Shown piece by piece: positions 10,070 through 19,112 of a stretch of 64,000 nucleotides of DNA (its first letter is position 1; each line of letters starts with the position of its first letter). The translations under genes were made by a program, and so were the position numbers. Origin of the DNA: Thalassotalea sp. HSM 43 (lineage in GTDB: Bacteria > Pseudomonadota > Gammaproteobacteria > Enterobacterales > Alteromonadaceae); NCBI RefSeq assembly GCF_004752005.1, contig NZ_CP038493.1, forward strand, positions 3,496,302-3,560,301, read 5' to 3'. Under the pieces are notes generated by a model. The model saw nothing but the letters and a program-made list of their open reading frames with translations. It was not told where the DNA came from and ran no database searches.

Positions 10070-10666
10070 ATGAGACTGTCTGACCACGATATAATTGAAT
10101 TACTCAATCAAGAAAAAATTAGAATTAGCCCGCGTCCTGACGAATCGATGATTTCCGGTGTCAGTGTTGATATTTGTTTGGGTCATAAGTTTCGTGTCTT
10201 TCAGGATCATAATGCCCCGTATATTGACTTGAGTGGCCCTAAAGACGAAGTTCAAAAAGCCATGAATACGGTAATGAGCGACGAGATCCATATTGATGAT
10301 GGCGATGCGTTTTTCTTACACCCTGGCGAATTGGCGTTAGGCGTGACGCATGAATCTGTTACCTTACCTGCAGACATCGTCGGTTGGTTAGATGGTCGTT
10401 CGTCCTTGGCTCGCCTTGGCTTGATGGTTCATGTCACCGCACACCGTATCGATCCAGGTTGGTCAGGACAAATTGTTTTGGAATTTTATAACTCCGGTAA
10501 GCTGCCGTTGGCATTGCGTCCACGCATGAAGATTGCAGCATTGAACTTTGAAACCATGTCGGGTGAAGCATTGCGCCCATACAATAAGCGCCAAGATGCG
10601 AAATACAAAGGTCAACAGGGTGCTGTTGCCAGTCGCATTAGTGAAGATGATAAAACCGAAGCGTAA
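10070..10666 (+). CDS. dcd: dCTP deaminase
   Basis: Deaminates dCTP to dUTP, supplying the dTMP pathway. The 198-residue protein matches the trimeric dCTP deaminase family along its length: [24 protein letters not shown], split here as [14 protein letters not shown] plus RIDPGWSG, and IVLEFYNSG with the catalytic Glu at 138, the same number as in E. coli. C-terminal [12 protein letters not shown] is the nucleotide-lid segment. It follows apbC by 28 bases and is closed by a bidirectional terminator. Confidence 0.97.
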   Translation: MRLSDHDIIELLNQEKIRISPRPDESMISGVSVDICLGHKFRVFQDHNAPYIDLSGPKDEVQKAMNTVMSDEIHIDDGDAFFLHPGELALGVTHESVTLPADIVGWLDGRSSLARLGLMVHVTAHRIDPGWSGQIVLEFYNSGKLPLALRPRMKIAALNFETMSGEALRPYNKRQDAKYKGQQGAVASRISEDDKTEA

Positions 10667-10678
10667 CTAATTATTGCT

Positions 10679-10713
10679 AAAAAAAGCCCGCATAATGATG
10701 CGGGCTTTTTTGT
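10679..10713. terminator. Bidirectional terminator between dcd and the YvcK-like gene
   Basis: AAAAAAAGCCCGCAT and ATGCGGGCTTTTTT pair perfectly around AATG. A-run and T-run on either side let it serve both convergent genes. Confidence 0.93.
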
Positions 10714-10725
10714 GTCTATTGTAAG

Positions 10726-11670
10726 TTAGCTGTTAACGACTTTATCCGTTACCGTCACCGAACTTACCCCTTGTGCTTTTTGTTGCTCTAACAAGCGCAC
10801 CGTTTGTTCTAACGCGTCTACCAACTTCACCTTATCGTGGAAATACTCAACTTGTTCACTTGCTAATGATTGTTTAATCAATTGCACTGAATTTGATTGC
10901 TCTTTCAGGTTTTCGGTAATTACCGCATCTATTGGCTGACAGCCGAGATTAAAGGCAAGCCATTCTAGTTTTTGGTCGATAGTTAATTCACCGGCTGGTG
11001 AATGCTCTTTGGCGATATTATCGATAAACACGCAATGCGCCTTACTGTTTTTCACCGCCTTAGTGATATCGCGAACCAGCAAAGGTGGCACAATTGATGT
11101 TAAAAAGCTGCCCGGACCAATAATAATAAGGTCGGCGTTTTCAATCGCTTCTATGGTTTCTGGTAGTGCTTTTACCAGCGGCGCCAACATCATATTCTCT
11201 GGCATTGTCGCCATATCATCAACGGATAACTCGCCAACCTTACAGCGTCCTTCAGCATAAAACGCCATTAAGTCAGTAGGCGTTTCTGACATAGGATGAA
11301 CGCGGGTCTTAACACGTAACATGTTACGTATCAGGGTAATTGAATCAAGAGGGCGGGTATGAATGTCATTTAGCGCATATAAAATTAGGTTTCCCAGATT
11401 ATGGCCGCTCAATTCATCTTTACCATCGAATCGGAAATTTAATAATTTACTGCCCACAGAATCGTCATCTGTTAATTGGGTAAGACAGTTTCTTAGGTCA
11501 CCCCAAGCGATAGTACTGGTACGTTTTCGTAATTTTCCGGTAGAACCACCGTTATCTGTCGTAGCAACCACGCCGGTGAGCTGGTCACCTAAGAATGAAA
11601 GTGTCGAAAGAACTCGACCCAAGCCATGACCGCCGCCAATGGCAACCACGTTGAGAGATTGTAATCGCAT
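10726..11670 (-). CDS. YvcK/CofD-like protein (gluconeogenesis factor family)
   Basis: A 314-residue cytoplasmic protein of the CofD/YvcK family. Seen: AIGGGHGLGRVLSTL near the N-terminus, TDNGGSTGKLR, GHNLGNLIL, and IIGPGSFLTSIVPPLL. YvcK relatives bind UDP-sugars or NAD-like ligands and affect carbon metabolism and cell shape in Bacillus; CofD itself makes coenzyme F420, which this lineage is not expected to use. A YvcK-type regulatory role is therefore more likely than F420 synthesis. It is a single gene convergent with dcd. Confidence 0.85.
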   Translation of the reverse strand: MRLQSLNVVAIGGGHGLGRVLSTLSFLGDQLTGVVATTDNGGSTGKLRKRTSTIAWGDLRNCLTQLTDDDSVGSKLLNFRFDGKDELSGHNLGNLILYALNDIHTRPLDSITLIRNMLRVKTRVHPMSETPTDLMAFYAEGRCKVGELSVDDMATMPENMMLAPLVKALPETIEAIENADLIIIGPGSFLTSIVPPLLVRDITKAVKNSKAHCVFIDNIAKEHSPAGELTIDQKLEWLAFNLGCQPIDAVITENLKEQSNSVQLIKQSLASEQVEYFHDKVKLVDALEQTVRLLEQQKAQGVSSVTVTDKVVNS

Positions 11671-11984
11671 CCAATATAATCCTGTTATTAGTTTGGCTTA
11701 CGCCAAAGCCCCTTATTTTTATTAGTAGCGAGAAGGGCACTGTTTATTTTTCGTTTTCAGTATTTAATAGTGTAGACAATTGTCCATTATTTTCCGAACA
11801 ATTCAAATGAATACCTATGGAAAGTGAGAAAATAGTTATATAAAACCAAAAATTAGCGGATTTCAAAAACCTGCATTTGTGCGTCAATTTTGGCAAAAAA
11901 TAGACGTTAGAATATAAAAATTAACCAATACGATCGTTTAATGAGCGAACGAACAGTTTTTTACGTTTTATTTTGAAAAAGATG

Positions 11985-12013
11985 TTGACAGTTTTTCTAG
12001 GACTCCATACAAT
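11985..12013 (+). promoter_or_regulatory. Strong promoter of the tRNA cluster
   Basis: TTGACA at 11985-11990 and TACAAT at 12008-12013 are separated by exactly 17 bases and followed by GCGCC. A near-consensus sigma-70 promoter with a GC-rich discriminator is typical of stable RNA operons under stringent control. The tRNA-Ala gene begins about 50 bases downstream. Confidence 0.88.
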
Positions 12014-12062
12014 GCGCCTCGTTTTCAACGACAGTCCAAGGCCAACGTTGAAGGTAAGAAGA

Positions 12063-12138
12063 GGGGCCATAGCTCAGCTGGGAGAGCGCTTCGCTGGCAG
12101 CGAAGAGGTCTGCGGTTCGATCCCGCATGGCTCCACCA
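12063..12138 (+). tRNA. tRNA-Ala(GGC)
   Basis: A 76-nt cloverleaf starting GGGGCCATAGCTCAG and ending with an encoded CCA. The anticodon stem CTTCG/CGAAG encloses the loop CTGGCAG, giving anticodon GGC. GGTTCGATCC forms the T loop. First gene of the operon. Confidence 0.97.
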
Positions 12139-12196
12139 AATTCTTACATTGTAACGTTAGAGTTGTTGATAAAGGTGCATATTGTACCTACTCAGC

Positions 12197-12272
<76 letters not shown>

Positions 12273-12296
12273 ATATTCGACTAAAATAAGTTGTAC

Positions 12297-12500
<204 letters not shown>

Positions 12501-12526
12501 ATTTATTTTGTCAACTAAAAGTGAAT

Positions 12527-12730
<204 letters not shown>

Positions 12731-12862
12731 CTTTTTTAAATCTTAGGTTTCAGTATTCTCTTTGAGAGTACTCCGCTTTTTGAACAAAGCGATTGTTGCA
12801 TAAGGTGTTAGTGTTTGCTCTTTCTTTGAGAGGTTAAATATTCACACAACAAGCAATTTTGC

Positions 12863-12938
<76 letters not shown>

Positions 12939-12953
12939 CTTTTTTAAGTGCTT

Positions 12954-12979
12954 AAAGCCGGCTTTATGCCGGCTTTTTT
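12954..12979 (+). terminator. Terminator of the tRNA cluster
   Basis: AAAGCCGGC and GCCGGCTTTTTT form a 9-bp stem around TTTAT, with a T-run. Confidence 0.93.
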
Positions 12980-13157
12980 GCATCTGAAATTCAGCAAATC
13001 CTGCGTTTTTTACTCTCTCTTTTACATCTCTCTGATTACAGTCAAAATAGTTACGTTCGTACGCTGTCATTGGTTTTGCGGTAAATTAAACGGATAAATG
13101 ATTGCCTTTAGCGTGTATTATCGATAGGTTAGTGAAAACAACAATAAAAGGCCTTTC

Positions 13158-14474
13158 ATGGCAAACGCAAAACTTGGTTTTTGGACCACCACTTCTTTAG
13201 TAACCGGCAACATGGTCGGTAGCGGTATCTTTCTTTTACCGGCTGCATTAGCAGGGTTCGGTGGCATCAGTTTGTTTGGCTGGATCATTTCGGCGCTTGG
13301 CGCCTTATCTCTTGCCTATGTCTTTGCCAGTTTGGCACGCAAGATTCGCGGCTCTGGTGGCCCCTATAAGTACGCTCAACATCAATTTGGCGATCTTATG
13401 GGCTATTTGGTTGCTTGGGGTTATTGGTTCTGTATTGTCACCGCTAATGCTGCAATAGCGATTGCTTTGGTCAGTTACCTTTCTGTATTTCTCCCTGCAT
13501 TAGCAAGCGATACATTAATCGCCACCTTGGCGACGTTAGCTTTTGTTTGGATATTGGTTGGCGTTAATTTAATGGGTATCAAAGAAGTCGGGCGGGTTCA
13601 GCTGTTTACCACCATTGTAAAGATCGTGCCATTGATTGCTGTTGCATTGGTTGGTGTGTTTTTTATGCAAACAGAGCATTTTGAACCGTTTAACCTCACC
13701 GGTGATAGCACGTTTTCTGCGGTATCCTCGGTAGCTGCACTGACCATGTGGGCGTTTTTAGGGCTCGAATCGGCCAATATACCCGATGATGAAGTCGAAA
13801 ACGCTGAACAAACCGTACCCAAAGCAGCGCTGTTAGGTACTTTAATTTCCGCATGTATTTATATTCCAAGCACCTTTGCCGTATTAGGCTTGATTGCGCC
13901 TGAGACGTTGGCGCTATCGAATGCACCATTTGCTGACGCTGCCGCATTACTGTTTGGGCAATGGGCGTATTACTTAGTGGCGTTTATTGCCGTGGTTTCG
14001 TGTTTTGGTACGCTAAACGGTTGGACATTGGTGGTTGGTCAAGTACCAATGGCTGCAGCAAATGATCGCTTGCTCCCTAAGGCGTTTTCAAAGCTCTCAC
14101 GAAACGGTGTTCCTGCGTTTGCTATTGTGCTGTCGTCTGTTTTAGTTTCGTGCTTGGTATTAATGAATGCCAGTGACAACCTGGTCGAGCAGTTTACCTT
14201 TGTTATTTTATTATCAACATTAACCAGTTTACTGCCGTATTTAGTGTGCACCGTAGTTCACGCCGTCATGTTGTGTACCGGTAAAGCCAGTCATTCACTC
14301 ACTTTTGCCTCTGGTATAACGTCTTTATTTGCCATCGTGTTTTCTACTTGGATCATTATTAATACCGGTTTTGATGCCATCTTTTGGGGCTGCATCCTCT
14401 TAATAGCGGGTTTACCTGTGTACGTATTGATGAAGCTCGAAAAAAAGAAAGAACTTGCTAAGGCCGTTAAATAA
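13158..14474 (+). CDS. APC-family amino-acid permease/antiporter, AdiC/PotE-like
   Basis: A 438-residue inner-membrane transporter with about 12 hydrophobic segments. The N-terminal TTTSLVTGNMVGSGIFLLPA matches the TM1 unwound G-S-G substrate site of basic amino-acid/polyamine antiporters, and GSGGPYKYA and WAFLGLESANIP follow the family pattern of TM2-TM6. AdiC (arginine/agmatine) and PotE (putrescine/ornithine) are the closest relatives I recognise by eye. No decarboxylase is adjacent, so the exchange partner cannot be inferred. It is a single gene between the tRNA cluster and a convergent TetR gene. Confidence 0.87.
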   Translation: MANAKLGFWTTTSLVTGNMVGSGIFLLPAALAGFGGISLFGWIISALGALSLAYVFASLARKIRGSGGPYKYAQHQFGDLMGYLVAWGYWFCIVTANAAIAIALVSYLSVFLPALASDTLIATLATLAFVWILVGVNLMGIKEVGRVQLFTTIVKIVPLIAVALVGVFFMQTEHFEPFNLTGDSTFSAVSSVAALTMWAFLGLESANIPDDEVENAEQTVPKAALLGTLISACIYIPSTFAVLGLIAPETLALSNAPFADAAALLFGQWAYYLVAFIAVVSCFGTLNGWTLVVGQVPMAAANDRLLPKAFSKLSRNGVPAFAIVLSSVLVSCLVLMNASDNLVEQFTFVILLSTLTSLLPYLVCTVVHAVMLCTGKASHSLTFASGITSLFAIVFSTWIIINTGFDAIFWGCILLIAGLPVYVLMKLEKKKELAKAVK

Positions 14475-14516
14475 ACGGCTTTAGTAGCAAGAAGGTAACT
14501 AAAAAGTAGGTATTGT

Positions 14517-15101
14517 TTAGAATGGATAATGGCTAAATATATCTTCGATCATTGCATCGAGTTTATCTTTATCGTTATGTACTTTGGCGAATGTTCTTAA
14601 GCCTGCAATTTGAACTTGCAAATGACTTGCTAAATCCTCGGCGCTTTTATTACTTTTTATAAGGCTCATGTCTTGGGCTTGCTTAATAAGCACAATGAAT
14701 TCGTTAGCGATTTCCGCTAAATGCTGTTTCGTGATATCAATAAGATCTTGATTCTCTTCAGTAAGCTCGCTAATGGTTTTCGACAACATGCATACTCCAT
14801 TAGGCGCATTTTCTTGGCTGTCTATTACCTGCGCTTTTATAAATGCTTTAAGCACGGTGATAGGCGAGTCATATTCAACTGTAAGTTGCTCAAGTTGCGC
14901 AAGACCCATGTCGGTATAATTTCTTAATGCTTCTTTAAATAGCCCGTCTTTACTACCAAAAGCGGCGTAAATGCTGCCAGGTCGTAAATCAATTTCATCT
15001 TGTAAATTGCGCATAGAGGTCGCATGGAACCCTTTTTTCCAGTAGAGGTTCGTTGCTCTATCAACCACGTCTTGACGATCAAATTTAGCCGTCTTTGCCA
15101 T
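14517..15101 (-). CDS. TetR/AcrR-family transcriptional repressor
   Basis: A 194-residue regulator. Residues about 8-55 form the TetR helix-turn-helix (RATNLYWKKGFHATSMRNLQ, then PGSIYAAFGSKDGLF), with a C-terminal ligand domain of the TetR_C type used by NemR/AcrR-like redox or electrophile sensors. Cys104 (NGVCMLSKT) is in the ligand domain. It is divergent from an AhpD-like gene across 285 bp holding three matching palindromes, so it probably represses itself and that gene. Confidence 0.9.
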   Translation of the reverse strand: MAKTAKFDRQDVVDRATNLYWKKGFHATSMRNLQDEIDLRPGSIYAAFGSKDGLFKEALRNYTDMGLAQLEQLTVEYDSPITVLKAFIKAQVIDSQENAPNGVCMLSKTISELTEENQDLIDITKQHLAEIANEFIVLIKQAQDMSLIKSNKSAEDLASHLQVQIAGLRTFAKVHNDKDKLDAMIEDIFSHYPF

Positions 15102-15124
15102 ACATTTACCTAATCAATAATCAT

Positions 15125-15140
15125 TTGAACACACGTTCAA
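15125..15140. promoter_or_regulatory. TetR operator, site 3 (next to the regulator gene)
   Basis: TTGAACACACGTTCAA is a perfect palindrome in its outer six bases on each side. It starts 24 bases upstream of the tetR-type start codon and shares its TTGAAC-N4-GTTCAA layout with the two sites at the other end of the intergenic region. Likely autoregulation. Confidence 0.75.
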
Positions 15141-15268
15141 TTATAGGTTTTAAGGTTACTAAGGTAAAGACAAATATAAATACGCTGGCAAAAACAGTGC
15201 ATGAGAAGAAATTACCAAATTCAATTTGTTAACGTTTTCAACAGGATATATTTTTTGGGTAAAATTAA

Positions 15269-15284
15269 ATGAACGATCGCTCAA
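15269..15284. promoter_or_regulatory. TetR operator, site 1
   Basis: ATGAACGATCGCTCAA is an imperfect copy of the palindrome at 15292-15307. Their centres are 23 bp apart, about two helical turns, which suits two regulator dimers on one DNA face. Confidence 0.7.
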
Positions 15285-15291
15285 TTATGGC

Positions 15292-15320
15292 TTGAACGAT
15301 CGTTCATTTTTGTCTATAGT
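15292..15320 (+). promoter_or_regulatory. Promoter of the AhpD-like gene with embedded TetR operator (site 2)
   Basis: The operator TTGAACGATCGTTCAT (15292-15307) contains TTGAAC as a -35 box; 17 bases later comes TATAGT (15315-15320). Repressor on this site would cover the -35 element directly. The translation start is 67 bases downstream. Confidence 0.75.
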
Positions 15321-15386
15321 TCTCTCGTCGACAAGGGGAAACCCATAAATACAATATGTAAATTGTTAATTATTGGAGTAAACAAC

Positions 15387-15935
15387 ATGAGCGAATTTAA
15401 ATTACACACAGTAGCAACTGCGCCAGAAAAAAGTAAAGCAATGCTAGAAGGTGCAGTCAAACAAATGGGCGCTATTCCTGGTTTATACGCGGTGATGTCG
15501 GAATCACCTGAAACCTTAAAAGCATACCAACAGTTGCATCAACTATTTACGTCGACATCGTTTAATGCCGAAGAGCTAACCGTTGTATGGCAAACCATCA
15601 ATGTTGAACATGAGTGTCACTATTGCGTACCTGCTCATACGGGTATTGCTCATTCAATGAACGTTGATCCTGCAATCACCGAGGCGCTGCGTAATCAACA
15701 ACCAATGCCGACCGAAAAGCTGCAAGCATTACACGAGTTTACTTTGGCTATGGTGCGTGAGCGTGGCAATGTATCAGCTCAACAAATGGCTGCTTTTTTC
15801 GCTGCTGGTTATGGTCAACAACAAGTATTGGAAGTGATATTGGGATTATCGCAAAAAGTGATCAGTAACTATGTAAATCATGTCGCTGAAACACCTGTCG
15901 ATGCTATGTTTGAACAATTTGCATGGAGAAAATAG
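15387..15935 (+). CDS. AhpD-like carboxymuconolactone decarboxylase family protein
   Basis: A 182-residue protein of the CMD/AhpD family, typically thiol-dependent peroxidase or peroxiredoxin-reducing proteins. The redox motif is complete: Glu upstream, then ECHYCVPAH with CxxC and the following His. Start ATG 15387 is preceded by TTGGAGT; the upstream in-frame TTG would add eight residues without support. Its promoter carries operators for the divergent TetR protein, so it probably answers an electrophile or oxidant signal. Substrate unknown. Confidence 0.86.
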   Translation: MSEFKLHTVATAPEKSKAMLEGAVKQMGAIPGLYAVMSESPETLKAYQQLHQLFTSTSFNAEELTVVWQTINVEHECHYCVPAHTGIAHSMNVDPAITEALRNQQPMPTEKLQALHEFTLAMVRERGNVSAQQMAAFFAAGYGQQQVLEVILGLSQKVISNYVNHVAETPVDAMFEQFAWRK

Positions 15936-16067
15936 CGACTATTGAAATGTGGTGTTTGAAGCTTACTAATTGATGCCTGTGGTATCCGTTAGGTAAGTTT
16001 CAGGCGCTGCAGTCTGAAGCCTAATTAAGTTCGCGTCGCTTTAACGTTTGTGGCAAAGAGTTTGTGA

Positions 16068-16700
16068 TTAAAGGCTTGAGCGAAAACCAATTTCAAAACC
16101 CAGTTCTTGTTTAAACGCAGAGGTTTCAGCGTGTGGGTTTTCTAGTTTGTCGAATCCGTAAATGACTTCAAAGTTATCGTTAATGCTAGGTTGCACTGTA
16201 AATTCTGAATCAATCCCTAATGGTAGGTTATAGGCAGCTTGTGCAGGGCTTGATGATGCAGGCAAAGGTAATGGCAATAAAGCGCTGTTGGTGATTTGGT
16301 CAATGTTATCAGAGAATATATTGTTGTTATTGCTCTGTTCAAAGAGCGCCAGCTGATGACTTTGGGTATTGGCAATAACCATAAACTGCAGTTGTTGCTC
16401 TTCACCTAGACAATGTCTCTTAATCGCGGCAAAACGTTCGCTAAAGTAGTTTTTAACATTGGTGGTAAAGGCGAATACGGATTGTTCTGCTGCTTGCATA
16501 GCATCATCAAACATATCCATATGCGAACGCTCTGCCGTTAGGTTATCACCGACATTGATTTGGCTCGCTGCTGCATCAATGATGCTTACGGTATATTCTT
16601 GCTTGATCTGCAAATCAACACTGTCCTTGGCAGCAACAGGTTGGCACAGCGCAAGCGCAGAGATAATTGCCAGTGATTTTAAACAATTTGAGAACGTCAT
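16068..16700 (-). CDS. Exported protein of unknown function
   Basis: A 210-residue protein that I do not recognise. It starts with a signal peptide (LKSLAIISALALCQPVAA, cleavage about residue 24) and is otherwise soluble. The middle (about 75-105) is helical and holds CLGEEQQLQF; the end contains NFEVIYGFDKLE and GFEIGFRSSL, which could be short beta strands of a membrane-associated tail. It is isolated, with 130 bp and 610 bp of gene-free DNA on its two sides. Confidence 0.6.
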   Translation of the reverse strand: MTFSNCLKSLAIISALALCQPVAAKDSVDLQIKQEYTVSIIDAAASQINVGDNLTAERSHMDMFDDAMQAAEQSVFAFTTNVKNYFSERFAAIKRHCLGEEQQLQFMVIANTQSHQLALFEQSNNNNIFSDNIDQITNSALLPLPLPASSSPAQAAYNLPLGIDSEFTVQPSINDNFEVIYGFDKLENPHAETSAFKQELGFEIGFRSSL

Positions 16701-17310
16701 AATTAGGTATATTTATTAGCGAATTTTGTTTTAATTTGTAACCCGCAATCAAACTAGCAAACTTGCATAGTGATGTGAACAGTTTTGAATGTTAAAAATT
16801 GTTTATTTGTGCAAAATAGTGGTTGCTATGCAATGAATGTTTCGGTTTATTGTTTATATGAATAAAATCGCCAAATTAGATTGCGATTATTGCAAGTATG
16901 GGCAGCAAATATGGGCAAAGAAAACAGCCCAGAGGGCAGGGCGAATAGCTCTTTGAGACTTGTAAGCATACTAAATCTATCCCAACAGCGTCACACGCTC
17001 TAACAAGGTTGGCCTGACTATGCTGATCAGCATAAACAAATTGTTAAGGTTAGTTACTCATATTGGTTACTACTAATAAGACCGTTATCACAGACCGTAT
17101 TGGAAACTAATAGCTGAGCCGCATTTCTACAAGCACTAAAAAATTTGCTTAATTGAGCGGTCATAACACTTTGTTTTGCTAAATATGTGCTATGACGATG
17201 CGCTACATTGTTCAAAATGGCGGTTTAGCGGGCATTTCGACGCCGATACCTAGGGCTTTTCGGTTTTTCGTATTAGACTGAATAAGTAGATATCATAATC
17301 GGGGCTACAC
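16701..17310. other. Gene-free region
   Basis: I find no convincing gene, terminator or repeat in these 610 bases. A 32-codon frame at 16858-16956 is judged spurious. The region should hold promoters for the genes at either end. Confidence 0.4.
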
Positions 17311-17484
17311 ATGGTTAAATCACTGTGCAAATGGAAAAAAAAGGAAGTCGAAAAGCATTTGCATGAGCTATGGCACATCGTTGATAAACCCCGCTTCATT
17401 TGCCGAGACTGCGCTCGTTCATCTCACACCAAAGGTTACTTGTGCAAACCGGTCAAACTTCCGCACGACGCCCATAAGGAATAA
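17311..17484 (+). CDS. Small zinc-ribbon-like protein of unknown function
   Basis: A 57-residue frame starting ATG with GGGG six bases upstream. It carries five cysteines arranged as SLCKW, FICRDCARSS and GYLCKP, which looks like a small zinc-binding fold, and is Lys-rich at the N-terminus. Small proteins of this pattern occur next to ppx/ppk-type genes in related marine bacteria as far as I recall, but that is memory, not a search. It converges on ppx with 45 bases between the stops. Confidence 0.65.
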   Translation: MVKSLCKWKKKEVEKHLHELWHIVDKPRFICRDCARSSHTKGYLCKPVKLPHDAHKE

Positions 17485-17529
17485 CACCGCTCATAAGGAA
17501 TGAAAACAGGGGTAGCTATACGGCGGTAA

Positions 17530-19065
17530 TCAACATGGCTCGTTGATGCGCAATTCAATGTCCAGTGCGCGTAAATGCTCTTGTTCAGCCAGCAAGTTTG
17601 CATACAGCAAGCTTTTATCATCCATCCAGTTATCCGCAAAGGTCAGGTTAAGCTGCTCTTTATCGGCATTGACGATTAACTCTGGCAAAAAGTCATCCTG
17701 ACGCTTTTGATTAAGCAATACTGCCAATCTGAATATCGCTAAAATTCGATATACGTCCTTGACTTTAAATAGGGTGAAATCGGCAAACTCTTCATGTTTT
17801 ATTTTTTTGCGATGAAACCGCAAAAGCAAGGTAAGCAGCTGTTGTTTCTCTTGCGAAAACCCCGGAAGACCGGAATTGGCAACAATATAGGCGGAATGTT
17901 TGTTGGCGCCGGATGAGTTAATGTGCAAACCAATTTCATGCAGTTTTGCCGCCCAGTGCAATACCTTTTTAGAGTCAGGGATGCTTTTTAAAGTCCAATT
18001 GTCATTGATTTGCTGACACAATATTTGGCTTGTTTGGTGCACTCGCTCAGAATGCTGTAGGTCGACACTCATGCGCGATATCAAACTGTCAACGCTGCGT
18101 TCGCGTATATCATCATGCTCGAGTTGATCTTCCATTTCATACAATGCACCTTCACGCAGTGCTTTATCATTGTATTCAAGTTCGTCTATTTGTAGCATCT
18201 CGAACGCACCCAACATTACTGCTAAGCCAGAGACTATAACGCCTTTTCGATCTTCTGAGATACCGGCTAAATCAATACTCTCGAAGTCTTCATATGCCAA
18301 TAGTTTCTTCTTCAACTTTTTAAGTGCTTTGTGGGTTAACGTCTCCTCGCATAGCTCATTGGCGCGTCCTGCTTCTAACAGTGCCGATGCAGTACCTGAG
18401 GTACCAATACAAGCTTGCCAGCCAATTTGACGGTAACGTTTAACGATTGGCTGTAATTCGCGCTCAACTTTGAGCACCGCTTTGTCGAACCGTTTTTCGC
18501 TGATCTTGCCGTCAGCGAAAAATTGCTGTGTCAGATTCACACAGCCAACATTTCGGCTCGATAATGCTAATGGTTCAAAGTGCTGGCCAAGGGCGAATTC
18601 GGTAGAGCCACCACCAATATCGATAACCAATCGTTTGTCAGGAAAGTGCATGCTGTGAGCGACACCATTGTATATCAAGCGCGCTTCTTCTTGACCGCTG
18701 ACCAATTTAATCGGGTAGGGCAACACCAATTTAGCTCGGTTGATAAATTCATTACGATTTTTAGCGGTTCTTAGGGTATAGGTAGCAAGGATATTAACGT
18801 GATCGGGGTGAAAGCCATTAAGGGTGTGGGAAAATATTTCTAAGGTCTGTAAGCCTCTTTCCATCGCTTCTTCATTGAGTATGAGATCATCATCTAAGCC
18901 TTTGGCCAGCCTAACCTTTATTTTTTCGCGAAGCAGTATTTGCACGTCTTGTTCAACAATTCTGGCCAACACCAAATGAAAGCTATTAGAGCCAAGATCG
19001 ACCACGGCAATAGTTTGCGGTTCTAAACCATTGCCTGAGTGTGCAGTACCTGTATTATCAGCCAT
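17530..19065 (-). CDS. ppx: Exopolyphosphatase
   Basis: Hydrolyses terminal phosphates of polyphosphate. The 511-residue protein has the Ppx/GppA actin-like ATPase-fold domain (AVVDLGSNSFHLVLARI at about 19-35, DIGGGSTEFALG at about 145, GTSGTASALLEA) and the C-terminal HD-type domain (HWAAKLHEIGLHI, FHRKKIKHEEF). Length fits Ppx rather than the GppA pyrophosphatase (about 495-500), though the two are hard to tell apart by eye. It follows ppk by 47 bases on the same strand, forming the classical ppk-ppx operon behind a Pho box. Confidence 0.92.
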   Translation of the reverse strand: MADNTGTAHSGNGLEPQTIAVVDLGSNSFHLVLARIVEQDVQILLREKIKVRLAKGLDDDLILNEEAMERGLQTLEIFSHTLNGFHPDHVNILATYTLRTAKNRNEFINRAKLVLPYPIKLVSGQEEARLIYNGVAHSMHFPDKRLVIDIGGGSTEFALGQHFEPLALSSRNVGCVNLTQQFFADGKISEKRFDKAVLKVERELQPIVKRYRQIGWQACIGTSGTASALLEAGRANELCEETLTHKALKKLKKKLLAYEDFESIDLAGISEDRKGVIVSGLAVMLGAFEMLQIDELEYNDKALREGALYEMEDQLEHDDIRERSVDSLISRMSVDLQHSERVHQTSQILCQQINDNWTLKSIPDSKKVLHWAAKLHEIGLHINSSGANKHSAYIVANSGLPGFSQEKQQLLTLLLRFHRKKIKHEEFADFTLFKVKDVYRILAIFRLAVLLNQKRQDDFLPELIVNADKEQLNLTFADNWMDDKSLLYANLLAEQEHLRALDIELRINEPC

Positions 19066-19112
19066 GAATTATGATGTATTGTCTCGTAATGTTTAACTTT
19101 CTGCCTTAAAGA

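Noticed and set aside
10726-11670. True CofD of coenzyme F420 synthesis
   Set aside because: No other F420 genes are near and the lineage is not expected to make F420; a YvcK-type role fits better.
16858-16956. 32-codon frame with a CxxC motif (LDCDYCKYG)
   Set aside because: It is very short, has no good ribosome binding site and no supporting context.
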